Source of the DNA: GCA-2683825 sp965662355
Lineage (GTDB): Bacteria; Planctomycetota; UBA1135; GCA-002686595
DNA: 64,000 bases
Assembly: GCA_965662355.1 (NCBI GenBank)
Contig: CBFIHP010000020.1
Span: forward strand, 22,870 to 86,869
Reading direction: 5' to 3'
Shown: one piece after another, positions 8,693 to 17,839 of the stretch
How positions within the stretch are numbered: position 1 is the stretch's first letter
Layout of the letters: every line of letters starts with the position of its first letter
Notes under the pieces: model-generated
Database searches by the model: none
Told to the model about the DNA's origin: nothing
What the model saw: the letters and a program-made list of their open reading frames with translations, nothing else
Position numbers and translations under genes: made by a program

Positions 8693-8786
8693 GTTCGAAA
8701 TCGAGGACCAGGACAGTGAGCGCATAGGTTGTTCAGAGCTAAGCCGGCGTGTGGAGCGCCCCCCCACAAGGCCCCCATCCCCGTGC

Positions 8787-8792
8787 TACACT
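8787..8792 (+). promoter_or_regulatory. Possible -10 box placing the sulfatase start at the transcript end
   Basis: TACACT lies 7 bases before the ATG at 8800. With normal -10 spacing the transcript would begin at or very near the A of the ATG, giving a leaderless mRNA. There is no Shine-Dalgarno sequence before this ATG, which agrees. No good -35 box is visible 16-18 bases upstream. Confidence 0.3.
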
Positions 8793-8799
8793 TGTATGT

Positions 8800-10185
8800 A
8801 TGAGCTCCTGGACCCGTCGCGATGCAATGAAGATTGGCACTGCGGCCAGCCTGGGAGCCATGACCAGCACGGCACCCCAAGAACACGCCCCCGGTCTCCG
8901 AGATCACCCCAACGAACCCCGCCGCAACGTCCTGGTCGTGGTCGCCGACGATCTCAACCGCTTCGACATCGCCCCCTACGTCCCGACGCCCAATCTCGAG
9001 CGCATGGCCCGCGCCGGCGTCGACTTCACGCGCGCCTACGTTCCCGGCCCCCTGTGCTCGTTAGCTCGCTACGGACTGATGTTAGGCGCGTATCCGCGCC
9101 GCGGAGGCCTCGGGCGCATCATCGGCTCGGTCAACCCTCCGCCCCTCGACAACCCCGGCCCCATCGTCGAGCACCGCGGCTGGAGCTTGCCACGCGCGTT
9201 CGCGGGGGCGGGCTTCCGCACAGCGCTCTTCGGGAAGTGGCATCTCGGTTTCCCTGACGGCATCGAGTTTCCCAGTAACGACCGCGTCTTCTACCAGCCC
9301 CACTTCTTCGGCTTCCACGATTGGCTGTTTGGCAGCCCCTCGAACCTGAACAGCCAGGGCAGTGGCTACAATGACTGGCTCCGTGTCGACAACGGACGCC
9401 AATCGCAGGAGAGCGGCTGGCCCGAGCTCCTACGGCTCGATGGGATTCTGGAGTGGTGGAGCCAGCACGCAGACGTGAACAAGTTGTGCGTGTGGTCGAT
9501 GAACCTGCCGCACGCGCCCTTCAGCGTGCCGCCGGCCCTCGCCCTGCCACCGGGCTATGTACCCGATGGCTCGAACCCGCGCAGCCGATACGAGGCCATG
9601 ATCGTCAGCATGGATCACATGCTCGGCCAGATCCTGCGCCACATCGATCTCTCGAACACCACCGTCGTATGGTTCGGCGACAACGGAACTCCCCCCAACG
9701 TCGCGGGGCCGAACCAGTCCTTCGACAAGGTCAAGAAGACGACCTTCGAAGGCGGCATCCGCGTTCCGATGCGCATCCTCGGTCCTGGACTCCCGCGGGG
9801 CATCACATTCGATGGCCTCACCTCGCTGGTCGACCTCGGTCCCTCGCTCGCCTCGCTCCTGGGCGTCCCCAGCGGAGGACTGGATGCGATCCCCGGGATC
9901 TTCGAGGGGGTGCGGACCGGACTCCCCTATCGCGACTGGGTCATGGCCGAGCGCTTCCTCAATCGCGGGGAGGAGCCGCCGAAGATCGAAGAGGAGCCGA
10001 ATTCGGAACTGGCCATCGTGACCGAACGCTACAAGTACCGTCTCGTGAACCAGGTCGCGCGTGTCTATGACCTGCAGAGCGACCCGGGTGAGGATTCTCC
10101 GATTCATCCCGAAGATCCTTCCGTCACGGCTTTCGTACAGTTCGCCCAGAAGCGTATCGATTCGCTCCCGCCGCGGCTCGCTTGA
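8800..10185 (+). CDS. Sulfatase with Tat-type signal and variant CSLAR active-site signature
   Basis: A 461-residue sulfatase-family protein. It starts with a twin-arginine pattern (TRRDAMKIGTAASLGAM) and then RRNVLVVVADDLNRFDIAPY, which holds the first two metal-binding Asp residues. The active-site signature is C86-SLAR, where the usual C-x-P/A-x-R has Leu at position 3; the Cys would be converted to formylglycine. FGKWHLGFP, NLPHAPF and VVWFGDNGTPP give the other metal and sulfate contacts. The enzyme should cut sulfate esters outside the cytoplasm; the substrate is unknown. The ATG at 8800 was preferred to the one at 8749 because it begins the signal. No formylglycine-generating enzyme is in the window. 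The M61-like gene follows 55 bases later. Confidence 0.85.
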   Translation: MSSWTRRDAMKIGTAASLGAMTSTAPQEHAPGLRDHPNEPRRNVLVVVADDLNRFDIAPYVPTPNLERMARAGVDFTRAYVPGPLCSLARYGLMLGAYPRRGGLGRIIGSVNPPPLDNPGPIVEHRGWSLPRAFAGAGFRTALFGKWHLGFPDGIEFPSNDRVFYQPHFFGFHDWLFGSPSNLNSQGSGYNDWLRVDNGRQSQESGWPELLRLDGILEWWSQHADVNKLCVWSMNLPHAPFSVPPALALPPGYVPDGSNPRSRYEAMIVSMDHMLGQILRHIDLSNTTVVWFGDNGTPPNVAGPNQSFDKVKKTTFEGGIRVPMRILGPGLPRGITFDGLTSLVDLGPSLASLLGVPSGGLDAIPGIFEGVRTGLPYRDWVMAERFLNRGEEPPKIEEEPNSELAIVTERYKYRLVNQVARVYDLQSDPGEDSPIHPEDPSVTAFVQFAQKRIDSLPPRLA

Positions 10186-10240
10186 GCGGTTCGACGGGAC
10201 AATCGAAAAATCACGCCCGCAACCGCGCGCAGCCAGCTTC

Positions 10241-11746
10241 ATGGGTATCTCTCTGTTCCTGTGCGCAACGCTCTTCGCCATCCAGAGCGAAACTCCCCTC
10301 CACTACACGATCGACATCCGCCCTGACGAGGATCTCTTTCACGTCGAGCTAACGCCGGGCACACTGGCGGAAAGCGATCGCTTCTTCGATTTCGTCGCCT
10401 TTGCCCCGGGTGTCCACTCGGTGCTGAACTTCGGTCGCTTCGTCCAGGACTTCGAGGCCCTCGACAGCTCGGGTACTCCGATCGAGACCGAGCGTGTTCA
10501 CCAGAACCGCTGGCAGCTCTCGGACCCCACCCGGGTCCATCGGATCCAATACACGATCGAGGACACCTTCGACTCCGAGATCACCGAACACCGGGTCCTG
10601 CCCTGCGCCGGGTCGGGTATCGAGCCGAACTACAGCCTCCTGAACACCTTCGCGGTCCTCGGGTACTTCGCCGATCACCTCGCGCGTCCCATCGAACTCG
10701 AGCTCGACTACGAAAGCACGTGGATGGTGGGCACCGCCCTGCCCCGTCGCCCGGACGGCGTCTACCACGCGCCCTCGTACCGTCGCCTGGTCGACTCGCC
10801 CCTGCTTCTGGGCGATCTGACAACCGTCGGCATCTACGTCGGCGACATCGAAGTCGACATCTTCGTCCACTCCCCGACCCAGAGCATCGATGCCGAGGAG
10901 GCCCTCTTCGTCGCGGGCGACATCCTCGAAGCCGCGGAAGCCTTCCTCGAGTCCTCACCGGTCGATCGCTACGTCTTCCTGCTCGACTTCTTCAGCATCG
11001 ACATGATGCGTCGCAACCGTTTCCGCTCGATGGGCGCCCTCGAGCATTCGTTCAGCTCGCTCTACACCTTCCCGGCCCAGCCGCGCGTGCTACCAGGACT
11101 CTCGGGGACACTGGCCCACGAGTTCATGCACATCCTGACCCCGCTGCACTTGCGCAGCAGCATCATCGCCGAGTTCGACTACTCGATCCCCACCACCGAC
11201 CAACACCTGTGGCTCTACGAGGGCGTCACGGAATGGGCCGCCGACATCCTGCGCTTGCGCGGATCCCTGATCTCACTCGAAGACTACCTGCAGGGCATCG
11301 CCCAGAAAATCCTCGGTGCCCGCAGCTACGACAGCGACTACAGCCTCGCACGCCTCAGCCTCGAATGGTCCACCCCCAAGGGCTTGCGCCAGTACGGCAA
11401 CATCTACCAGCTCGGCGCCCTGACGGGCATGATGCTCGATCTGCGCATCCTCGAGCTCTCCAATCGCGAAAAGGGCCTCCGCGAAGTCTTCGTCCAGTTG
11501 ATCGAACGCTTCGGCGTGGAACGCCCCTTCGACGACGCCACCTTCTTCCAGAACTTCATCGAAGCCACCTATCCCGAAATCGAGGACTTCATGGAGCGTC
11601 ACATCCAGAACAACGAACCCCTCGACTACGTCACCGCCTTCCAGAAGATCGGCATCGAGTACCGCGAACGCGACCGCTCGTTCCACGTCGATCCGGAAGC
11701 GACGGAGGATCAGCTGGCGTTGCGTGAAGCGTGGATGAGCAACTAG
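10241..11746 (+). CDS. M61-like (glycyl aminopeptidase-type) zinc metallopeptidase
   Basis: A 501-residue protein that matches the catalytic part of the M61 family. The zinc site is HEFMH near residue 293 (LSGTLAHEFMHILTPLHL), followed by the downstream Glu in LWLYEGVTEWAADI about 25-30 residues later. The N-terminal half (residues 20-230) is the beta-rich domain usual before an M61 catalytic core. The C-terminal PDZ domain of typical M61 proteins is missing. Residues 1-14 are hydrophobic (MGISLFLCATLFAI) and may be a short signal. The open frame runs back into the sulfatase gene, but the ATG at 10241 is the first reasonable start. It probably shares a transcript with the sulfatase. Confidence 0.75.
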   Translation: MGISLFLCATLFAIQSETPLHYTIDIRPDEDLFHVELTPGTLAESDRFFDFVAFAPGVHSVLNFGRFVQDFEALDSSGTPIETERVHQNRWQLSDPTRVHRIQYTIEDTFDSEITEHRVLPCAGSGIEPNYSLLNTFAVLGYFADHLARPIELELDYESTWMVGTALPRRPDGVYHAPSYRRLVDSPLLLGDLTTVGIYVGDIEVDIFVHSPTQSIDAEEALFVAGDILEAAEAFLESSPVDRYVFLLDFFSIDMMRRNRFRSMGALEHSFSSLYTFPAQPRVLPGLSGTLAHEFMHILTPLHLRSSIIAEFDYSIPTTDQHLWLYEGVTEWAADILRLRGSLISLEDYLQGIAQKILGARSYDSDYSLARLSLEWSTPKGLRQYGNIYQLGALTGMMLDLRILELSNREKGLREVFVQLIERFGVERPFDDATFFQNFIEATYPEIEDFMERHIQNNEPLDYVTAFQKIGIEYRERDRSFHVDPEATEDQLALREAWMSN

Positions 11747-11901
11747 CCGGAGAACTAGGTAGCTGATCGGGGTGACTGCGAACCACCGGGGCGAGAATAA
11801 GCCGCGATATCCCGAAAGTGACCGAGCAGCCTGTCTTCACCCAAGAGATGCTCCACTGCGCTGCCCCGATGAAACCATAGTGCAGCATCGCTTCCCGAGC
11901 C

Positions 11902-13248
11902 CTATAGCTCGATCCAACCGGCCTGATAGAGGAGCACCACAACCACGAGTGCCGGTGTCAACGTACGCAGAACGAAACTCCAAGCACTTGCCAGTTTCGA
12001 TTTCGGGCCGAAGGCCGTGAACCCGCTTTCGCGGTCTTTGCGGTCGAGGCCCCAGCCGACGAGGAGGGCTACGAGGAGGCCGCCGAGGGGTAGGAGCAAC
12101 CTGCCGGTCGTGCCTTCGAAGAAGCGGAAGAGGGGCTCGTGATAGGCGCAACCCAGGGCGACCAGCCAGATTGCGAGGCCGGCGGTCACGGCGGCTCGGG
12201 GGCGCGATACGCCGCGGTGATCGATGCACCAGGCGACGACAACCTCCAGCATGGAGATCGAAGAGCTCCAGGCGGCGAAGAAGACGAGGAGGAAGAAGGC
12301 GCTCGAAACGATCTTGCCGGCGGGCATGCTGGCGAACAGAGGCGGGAGGGTCTCGAACAGGAGCCCGGGGCCCGAACCGGGCGTCGCTCCGGCCTGAAAG
12401 ACCGCACTGAAGATAACGATGCCGGCCAGGAGAGCGATGAGGGTGTCGAGAAACACGATCACCAGGCTGTCGCGAACGATGTGGGTTTCGCTCTTCAAGT
12501 ACGAGCCGTAGACGACCATGGTGCCCATGCCGAGGGAGAGCGTGAAGAAGGCATGCCCGAGAGCTTCGAGGACCGCTTCGCCGGAGAGCTCGTCCCACTT
12601 CGGTGCGAAGAGGAACGTCAAGGCCTCGCTGGCCGCAGCGCGGTAGAAGGCATGGACAACGAGCGAAACGAGGAGCAGAAACAGGGCCGGCATGAGCCAC
12701 TTGCAAAGCCGCTCGATACCGCCGTGAATGCCCCTCGAGACGACGAGGATGGTCAGCGCCATGAAGAGGCTCATCCACAGAGCCGAGAGCGGGGCGTGAC
12801 TCGATACCGCCTCGAACTCACCTGTGACTTCTGGTGCGAGGGCGACGAAACCGAGCGACTGGAGGAGAAAATGAAAGGTCCAGCCGGCCACGACGGAGTA
12901 GAAGGCCAGGATCAAGAAAGACGTGGCCACGGCCAGTCGCCCCGCGAACTGCCCAGCGAGGCGAGCCCACGGGTTCTGCGCCAGACGGGACATCGCGCCG
13001 GCGAGATCCTTGCCCCCACGCTTGCCAGCCGAGAGCTCGGCGATCATCAGGGGGAGGCCGACAACGACAATGCAGGCCAGGTACACCAGCACGAAGGCGC
13101 CACCACCATGGACACCGGTGATGTAGGGGAACTTCCAGATGTTCCCGAGCCCAATGGCGCTTCCCGTCGCGGCCAGGACGAAGCCCATGCGCGATCCAAA
13201 GCCACCCCGAACCTGCGTCGTTCCCCCAGCCTGCATTGAGTCGTTCAT
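11902..13248 (-). CDS. Sodium-dependent transporter, SNF/NSS family
   Basis: A 448-residue inner-membrane protein with the family's opening block GFVLAATGSAIGLGNIWKFP (TM1, Na+ and substrate site), followed by YITGVHGGGAFVLVYLACI and further segments such as TFLFAPKWDELSGEAVLEAL and ALGHAFFTLSLGMGTMVVYGSY. Bacterial members of this family (neurotransmitter:sodium symporters) carry amino acids or related amines with Na+. It has about 11-12 membrane segments and no sign of truncation. It is a single gene, convergent with the M61-like gene and divergent from the sigma factor gene, which starts 112 bases away. Confidence 0.85.
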   Translation of the reverse strand: MNDSMQAGGTTQVRGGFGSRMGFVLAATGSAIGLGNIWKFPYITGVHGGGAFVLVYLACIVVVGLPLMIAELSAGKRGGKDLAGAMSRLAQNPWARLAGQFAGRLAVATSFLILAFYSVVAGWTFHFLLQSLGFVALAPEVTGEFEAVSSHAPLSALWMSLFMALTILVVSRGIHGGIERLCKWLMPALFLLLVSLVVHAFYRAAASEALTFLFAPKWDELSGEAVLEALGHAFFTLSLGMGTMVVYGSYLKSETHIVRDSLVIVFLDTLIALLAGIVIFSAVFQAGATPGSGPGLLFETLPPLFASMPAGKIVSSAFFLLVFFAAWSSSISMLEVVVAWCIDHRGVSRPRAAVTAGLAIWLVALGCAYHEPLFRFFEGTTGRLLLPLGGLLVALLVGWGLDRKDRESGFTAFGPKSKLASAWSFVLRTLTPALVVVVLLYQAGWIEL

Positions 13249-13360
13249 GTGCGGCCTACGCCTTCGGAACCGAAAACCTGCCCAGCACAGGGCGAATGCG
13301 GGGAAAAAGAAGACGTTCGGGTAGATTCGTGCTCGTCGCTGCGTATCCCCTTACCAGCCC

Positions 13361-13978
13361 ATGCCTGCGCCCACATCCCTCGATCCCCCGCCCGCGACTC
13401 CGCCTCCCATCGAGGAGCGCTTCGTCGCCATGATTCGCGCGGGAAGTGCAGAGTCGGCTTGCCGGCTCCTGGAGGAGGAACTGGGCGCGTCGCTCCGACG
13501 CAAGCTGGCCAAACTGGCGTTGCCCTTGGGTGGTGGTGACGAGGCCGAGCACCTGGCCAACTGGGCCATTTCGGTCGCGGTCACCAAGGGCGAGAGCTTC
13601 GACCCGCTGCGCGGCAAGCTGGCTCCGTGGCTACACCGCGTTGGCCGCAACCTGGCCCTGTCCCAGCAACGCCGACTGCGCCCGACACCGGGGTTGCGCC
13701 AGAGCTTCGAGGCCCACACGCGCACGGTCGAGAGCCGCATCCAAAACCGCGACGCCTTCCTCCTGATCTGGCGCCGCATTCCCACCGACGTTCACCGCCA
13801 GGTCTTGTTTCTCGACTTGAGGCATGGAGGCCAGGCGCCGGGAGCACTCGCCCGCGAACTCGGCCTGGACCGCGCGACCTTCTACAAGCGGCGTTCCGAA
13901 GCACGGCGGATCTTCCGCGAGCTGTGGCACGAGGAGTTCGGTGACCCAGCCTCCTCTTTCTATGGAGAGCTCGAATGA
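13361..13978 (+). CDS. ECF-like RNA polymerase sigma factor
   Basis: A 205-residue protein with a sigma-70 region 2-like segment (FDPLRGKLAPWLHRVGRNLALSQQRR, residues about 85-112) and a region 4 helix-turn-helix at residues about 150-195 (VLFLDLRHGGQAPGALARELGLDRATFYKRRSEARR). The Pro-rich first 20 residues are variable. It would direct RNA polymerase to a small set of promoters. Its TGA overlaps the ATG of the next gene (ATGA at 13975), so it is translationally coupled to a membrane protein that probably holds it inactive. The target promoters cannot be seen here. This is a somewhat divergent member, so the subgroup is not assigned. Confidence 0.75.
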   Translation: MPAPTSLDPPPATPPPIEERFVAMIRAGSAESACRLLEEELGASLRRKLAKLALPLGGGDEAEHLANWAISVAVTKGESFDPLRGKLAPWLHRVGRNLALSQQRRLRPTPGLRQSFEAHTRTVESRIQNRDAFLLIWRRIPTDVHRQVLFLDLRHGGQAPGALARELGLDRATFYKRRSEARRIFRELWHEEFGDPASSFYGELE

Positions 13979-15042
13979 ACGCCGACAGAAAGACGGACTC
14001 CAGGCTCGCGGACGACCTATTCTGGCAACAGACCCTCGAAGAGCTTCAACTCGGACCCGACCTCGAAGAGCTCGAGCGTGAAGCACGGCAGGCCGACCGC
14101 TCCAGAGCGACAACGTGGGAACGCGTCGAAACCCTGGTCGAGGGTTTTCCGTTTCCCCTGCGCTTTGGCCTGATCACCGTCACGATGCTGGCCGGCGCCT
14201 GCGTGCTTGCGGCTGGGCTCAGTCTCGGAAAGGAGCTCCTGATCCTCCTGGGAACGGGACTCCCCTCTCTCCTGGGCGATCGTCCCCTCGAGTTTCACGC
14301 GTCGATCGCCCACGTCGTGGCACTCGCCATGATCCTCGTCGTGCTCCTCTCGAGTCGCGCCCCCCGCGCACCGGAGGGCCTGGTCGCGCAACGCGCCTGG
14401 AGTCAGTTCCGCGCGGGCTGGTCACTCCTGTGGTTCGCGTGGATGGCACTCTACGTCTGGATGACAGCCTATTGGGGCTTGCGAGGAGAAACCGACACCG
14501 GGTTCTGGTCGCGCTGGGGCCCTCCCGTGGCTGACCTGTTCAACGTACTGAGCTCGTTCGTCTTCTTCTACCTGTTCCTCGTCCTCGATCGCCCCAGCGT
14601 GAAGGCCGAAGGACTCCCCCAACGCGACCGTGCCTTTCGCCGCAGCCTGTTCGGCGTGGGAACGATCTGCGCTTCGGCCGCCCTGCTGTCGATCCTGGGA
14701 CGCCTCGGCTACTTCCAGCTGATGGAATTCGGTCCGACGATCGGTTCGATCCTGGTTGCCACGTCGATGGCCTTCTTCGTCGGACGACTCAGCGATTCGC
14801 ACCTGAAGGTCAAGCGCTCATTGCTGGCTCCATTGTACTTCTATGTGGCCTTGCAGATGCTCTGGCACCTGTCTGTGATGGCGGGCGCCCAGCACCAACT
14901 GGCGAATGCGCTCGTGCTCTTTGGCGCCCTCGTTCTGAAGGTCTATCTGTTCGCGTTGCTAACGCGCTGGATTCAGGACGGCAAGCTGCAGACCTACTTC
15001 GACGAAGTGGCCTTTCCACGCTTGCCGTCGGACCTGGAGTGA
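13975..15042 (+). CDS. Multi-pass membrane protein paired with the sigma factor (probable anti-sigma factor)
   Basis: A 355-residue protein. The first 55 residues are cytoplasmic and acidic-basic (FWQQTLEELQLGPDLEELERE), followed by about eight membrane segments (for example GLITVTMLAGACVLAAGLSL, VVALAMILVVLLSSR, LFNVLSSFVFFYLFLVL). I do not recognise a named family. The overlap of its start with the stop of the sigma factor is the usual arrangement for sigma/anti-sigma pairs, so the N-terminal tail is the likely sigma-binding part; this is inference. Many membrane anti-sigma factors have one segment, so eight would be unusual and might point to a sensor or transporter-like role. Confidence 0.55.
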   Translation: MNADRKTDSRLADDLFWQQTLEELQLGPDLEELEREARQADRSRATTWERVETLVEGFPFPLRFGLITVTMLAGACVLAAGLSLGKELLILLGTGLPSLLGDRPLEFHASIAHVVALAMILVVLLSSRAPRAPEGLVAQRAWSQFRAGWSLLWFAWMALYVWMTAYWGLRGETDTGFWSRWGPPVADLFNVLSSFVFFYLFLVLDRPSVKAEGLPQRDRAFRRSLFGVGTICASAALLSILGRLGYFQLMEFGPTIGSILVATSMAFFVGRLSDSHLKVKRSLLAPLYFYVALQMLWHLSVMAGAQHQLANALVLFGALVLKVYLFALLTRWIQDGKLQTYFDEVAFPRLPSDLE

Positions 15043-15055
15043 CGGGAAGGCTTCC

Positions 15056-17143
15056 CTACCCGTCCGTCTTGCACGTCCGCCCGAGCCAATCGAAGAACAC
15101 GCGGTGCCAAAGGACGCCGTTCTGGGGCTGTTGCACCCAGTGCCCTTCCTGCGGGTAGTAGAGGAAGCGCGAAGGAACTCCCTGCACCTGCGCAGCCGTG
15201 AAGGCTTCCATCCCCTGCGTCACGGGAACCCGGAAGTCCTTCTCGCCGTGAATCACGAGCAAGGGCGTCTCCCACTTCCCGACGAAGTTGTGCGGGGAGA
15301 ACTGCTCGTACTCCTTCTTGACCGAAGCGTTTTTCCAGTACGGTCCGCCCAGATCCCAGTTCACGAAGAAGAGCTCTTCGGTCGAGCCGTACATCGACTC
15401 GAGGTTGAACACGCCGCAGTGGGAGATCATGGTCTTGAAGCGATCTTCGTGGTTGCCCATCAACCAATAGACTGAGTAGCCGCCGAAACTGGCGCCGATC
15501 GCACCCGTGCGCTCACTGTCGATATAGCCCTCGCCCAGCATCGAGTCGGTGGCCGAGAGCAGATCCTGCATGGCCTGGCCGCCCCAGTCACCGGAGATCT
15601 GATCGTTCCATTCACGCCCGAAGCCGGGTAGACCGCGGCGGTTGGGGGCGACCACCACGTAGCCCTGGGCGGCCATGAGGTGGAAGTTCCAGCGGTAGGA
15701 GAACCACTGCCCGATCTGGCCCTGGGGGCCGCCCTGGCAGTAGGTCAGGAGTGGCCATTGCTTGTTCTCGTCGAAGTCCGGCGGGTAGATGACCCAGTTG
15801 TGGATCTTCTTGCCGTCCGTGGCTTCGACCCAGCGTTCCTCGATCCGCGGAAGCTCGAGATTGGCGTAGATGTCGCCATTGATGTCGGTGATCGTGTCGG
15901 TCGAGCCATCGGAGAGCGACATGACGGCCAGTTCGGCCGGACGGATCATGCTGGTGAAGCGCACAAGGGCGTGCTCGCCGTCGGGGAAGACGTCGATGAG
16001 ACTCCAGTTGAAGCGCCCCTTGCTGAGCTGCTTCGCCTTGCCTCCGGCTGCACCGACGTGGAAGAGCTGCGTGGTGCCACGCCACTCCGAGCCGAAGAGC
16101 ATGCCCTTGGAGTTCGGCAACCAGCTGGCGCCGTGGGCCATCTGATCGAGACCCGCGGTCGCGTCATGCGTCTTGTGGCCCTCGCGGTCCATCACCATGA
16201 CGCGGTTGCGATCCGATTCGAAACCTGCACGCTCCATCGAATGATAGGCGAGGGACTTGCCGTCGGGAGAGAACACCGGATCGTTGTCGTAACCCGGCTG
16301 GCCCTCGGTGACGTTCAGGCGTTCCTTCGGGTTGTCGATCGAAATGAGGTAGACCGAGCTGTCGGTCGATTCGGCCCACTGGTCGACGTCCTTGGCCGTG
16401 AAGGCGATCTTTCTTCCGTCAGGGGACCAGTTGAATTGCTCCGAACCGCCGAAGGGCGGAACCGGGCAATCGACCTTCCAGCCTTCCATGAGATCGACGG
16501 CGTCACCGGCCTTGTTGTTCTCGATCGGCGCGACGTGAATGTGGCTGTACTTGTAGTCGTGCCATGCGTTCCAGTGGCGATACAAGAGTGAGTCGATAAT
16601 GCGCGCGTCAGCCTTGGGCAGATCCTCGAACAGCTCGTTCACGGTCTGGTCCATCTTGATGTTGTCCGTGAAGGCAAGGTGATCACCCGTCGGAGACATC
16701 TTCAGGTTGGCGACTCCGCCCCCGTAATTCGTGACCTGGACGACACCACCGTCCATCGGGTTCAGGGCCCAGGCCTGAGGAACGCGCTCCTTACTGGTGG
16801 CGGGAAAGCCGCTGAAGAAGATGCGCTCGCCGTGGGCCGAGGGCGCGAACTGGACGCTACCGATGCTGGGCCAGTCCTCGAGCAGGGCGCGGCTCTTGCC
16901 CGAGCTCAGGTCCTTGACGAAGAGCGTGGACTTGCCCGAGTTCTCCGCCAGCTCGTAGCGCCGGACCGTATAGGCGACCCGTTCGCCGTCACTCGAGAGT
17001 GCCGTGCTGCCCAGCCGTCCGAGCTTCCAGAGCAGCTCGGGACTCATGCGGATCTCTTCGGTCGCCCGCGCGACGGAGCCAACGAGAAGCAGAGCGAGGC
17101 AGGCGACAAAGTGGCGGAGCGAGAACTTGGGCATGATCGTCAT
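15056..17143 (-). CDS. Secreted S9-family peptidase (acylaminoacyl/dipeptidyl-peptidase type)
   Basis: A 695-residue protein with a signal peptide (KFSLRHFVACLALLLVGSVARA), an N-terminal beta-propeller with repeats of the WSPDGRKIAFT and FSPDGKSLAYHS type, and an alpha/beta-hydrolase domain from about residue 430. The nucleophile elbow is GASFGGYS, the acid is the Asp in HGEKDFRVP and the base is the His in PQEGHWVQQP, so the triad is complete. The family removes dipeptides or acylated residues from peptides. Two starts, 17143 and 17134, are possible; neither has a clear Shine-Dalgarno sequence. It ends 13 bases from the end of the convergent membrane protein gene. Confidence 0.85.
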   Translation of the reverse strand: MTIMPKFSLRHFVACLALLLVGSVARATEEIRMSPELLWKLGRLGSTALSSDGERVAYTVRRYELAENSGKSTLFVKDLSSGKSRALLEDWPSIGSVQFAPSAHGERIFFSGFPATSKERVPQAWALNPMDGGVVQVTNYGGGVANLKMSPTGDHLAFTDNIKMDQTVNELFEDLPKADARIIDSLLYRHWNAWHDYKYSHIHVAPIENNKAGDAVDLMEGWKVDCPVPPFGGSEQFNWSPDGRKIAFTAKDVDQWAESTDSSVYLISIDNPKERLNVTEGQPGYDNDPVFSPDGKSLAYHSMERAGFESDRNRVMVMDREGHKTHDATAGLDQMAHGASWLPNSKGMLFGSEWRGTTQLFHVGAAGGKAKQLSKGRFNWSLIDVFPDGEHALVRFTSMIRPAELAVMSLSDGSTDTITDINGDIYANLELPRIEERWVEATDGKKIHNWVIYPPDFDENKQWPLLTYCQGGPQGQIGQWFSYRWNFHLMAAQGYVVVAPNRRGLPGFGREWNDQISGDWGGQAMQDLLSATDSMLGEGYIDSERTGAIGASFGGYSVYWLMGNHEDRFKTMISHCGVFNLESMYGSTEELFFVNWDLGGPYWKNASVKKEYEQFSPHNFVGKWETPLLVIHGEKDFRVPVTQGMEAFTAAQVQGVPSRFLYYPQEGHWVQQPQNGVLWHRVFFDWLGRTCKTDG

Positions 17144-17238
17144 CGTGGATCTGAAAGGAGGAATCCTCAGGGCTGCCCGACTTGGGGCCGCGGCATTCTA
17201 GCCTCCTCGGCGAAATCCGTCGCCCCCGCCAGGGCGAC

Positions 17239-17676
17239 CTACCTTTGGATGTCCACATCGAAAGTGATCCCACCCCACCCACTCCACTGATCCCGGCCCT
17301 GGATCTTCACACGCTTCACCCCCGCCGGAATCCGCACTCGATCCAGAGAACGCGTGAAGGGCTGCTCGTGCGCGTGCCCGTGCCTCAAGACGCGCACGCC
17401 TAGCTCGGTGTCATCGGGGCCGAGCACTCGCCACCCATCGGCATACCGTTGCGCAGAGTCGTAGGGCGATTCCAGGGTGACGTCGAACCTGTACGTACCG
17501 TCGTCGTTCTCGAAGGCCTCCACTCCGACGATCGTCGGGAAGAGCTCCTCGAAGGCCCCAGGCGCCGTGCCCTGCGACTCCGGCGCCAGCGCAGGGTCTT
17601 CGCCAGCCCCCTGGTTCTCGACACAGGCCCATGAACATCCGAAAACCGCGAGGCAGAGAAGCAACTTGACGAACAT
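17239..17676 (-). CDS. Small lipoprotein of unknown function
   Basis: A 145-residue protein. It begins MFVKLLLCLAVFGCSWACVEN, a hydrophobic signal with a Cys-containing lipobox near residues 14-18, so it is probably lipid-anchored. A Pro/Gly/Glu linker follows, then a beta-rich domain with FPTIVGVEAFENDDGTYRF and IPAGVKRVKIQGRDQWSGW. The Trp/Gly-rich ending and the strand pattern resemble small immunoglobulin-like or chloramphenicol-efflux-unrelated secreted domains, but I cannot name a family. The ATG at 17676 was preferred because it starts the signal; the frame runs on to 17724. It lies between an S9 peptidase and the large lipoprotein on the same strand. Confidence 0.55.
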   Translation of the reverse strand: MFVKLLLCLAVFGCSWACVENQGAGEDPALAPESQGTAPGAFEELFPTIVGVEAFENDDGTYRFDVTLESPYDSAQRYADGWRVLGPDDTELGVRVLRHGHAHEQPFTRSLDRVRIPAGVKRVKIQGRDQWSGWGGITFDVDIQR

Positions 17677-17839
17677 GACGGCTTTGCAAAAGGGAAACAC
17701 GCGCTGCGCTACGATCGACTCCACGCTCGGGGCTCACCACGGAGGGGACTTCCCCTCCAGCTTTCACCCCGGAACCCGGCTCTTCGCTCAAGCCTGGATC
17801 GCCAGCGACGCGGACGGAAACATCAGGTCCTGGACGCCA

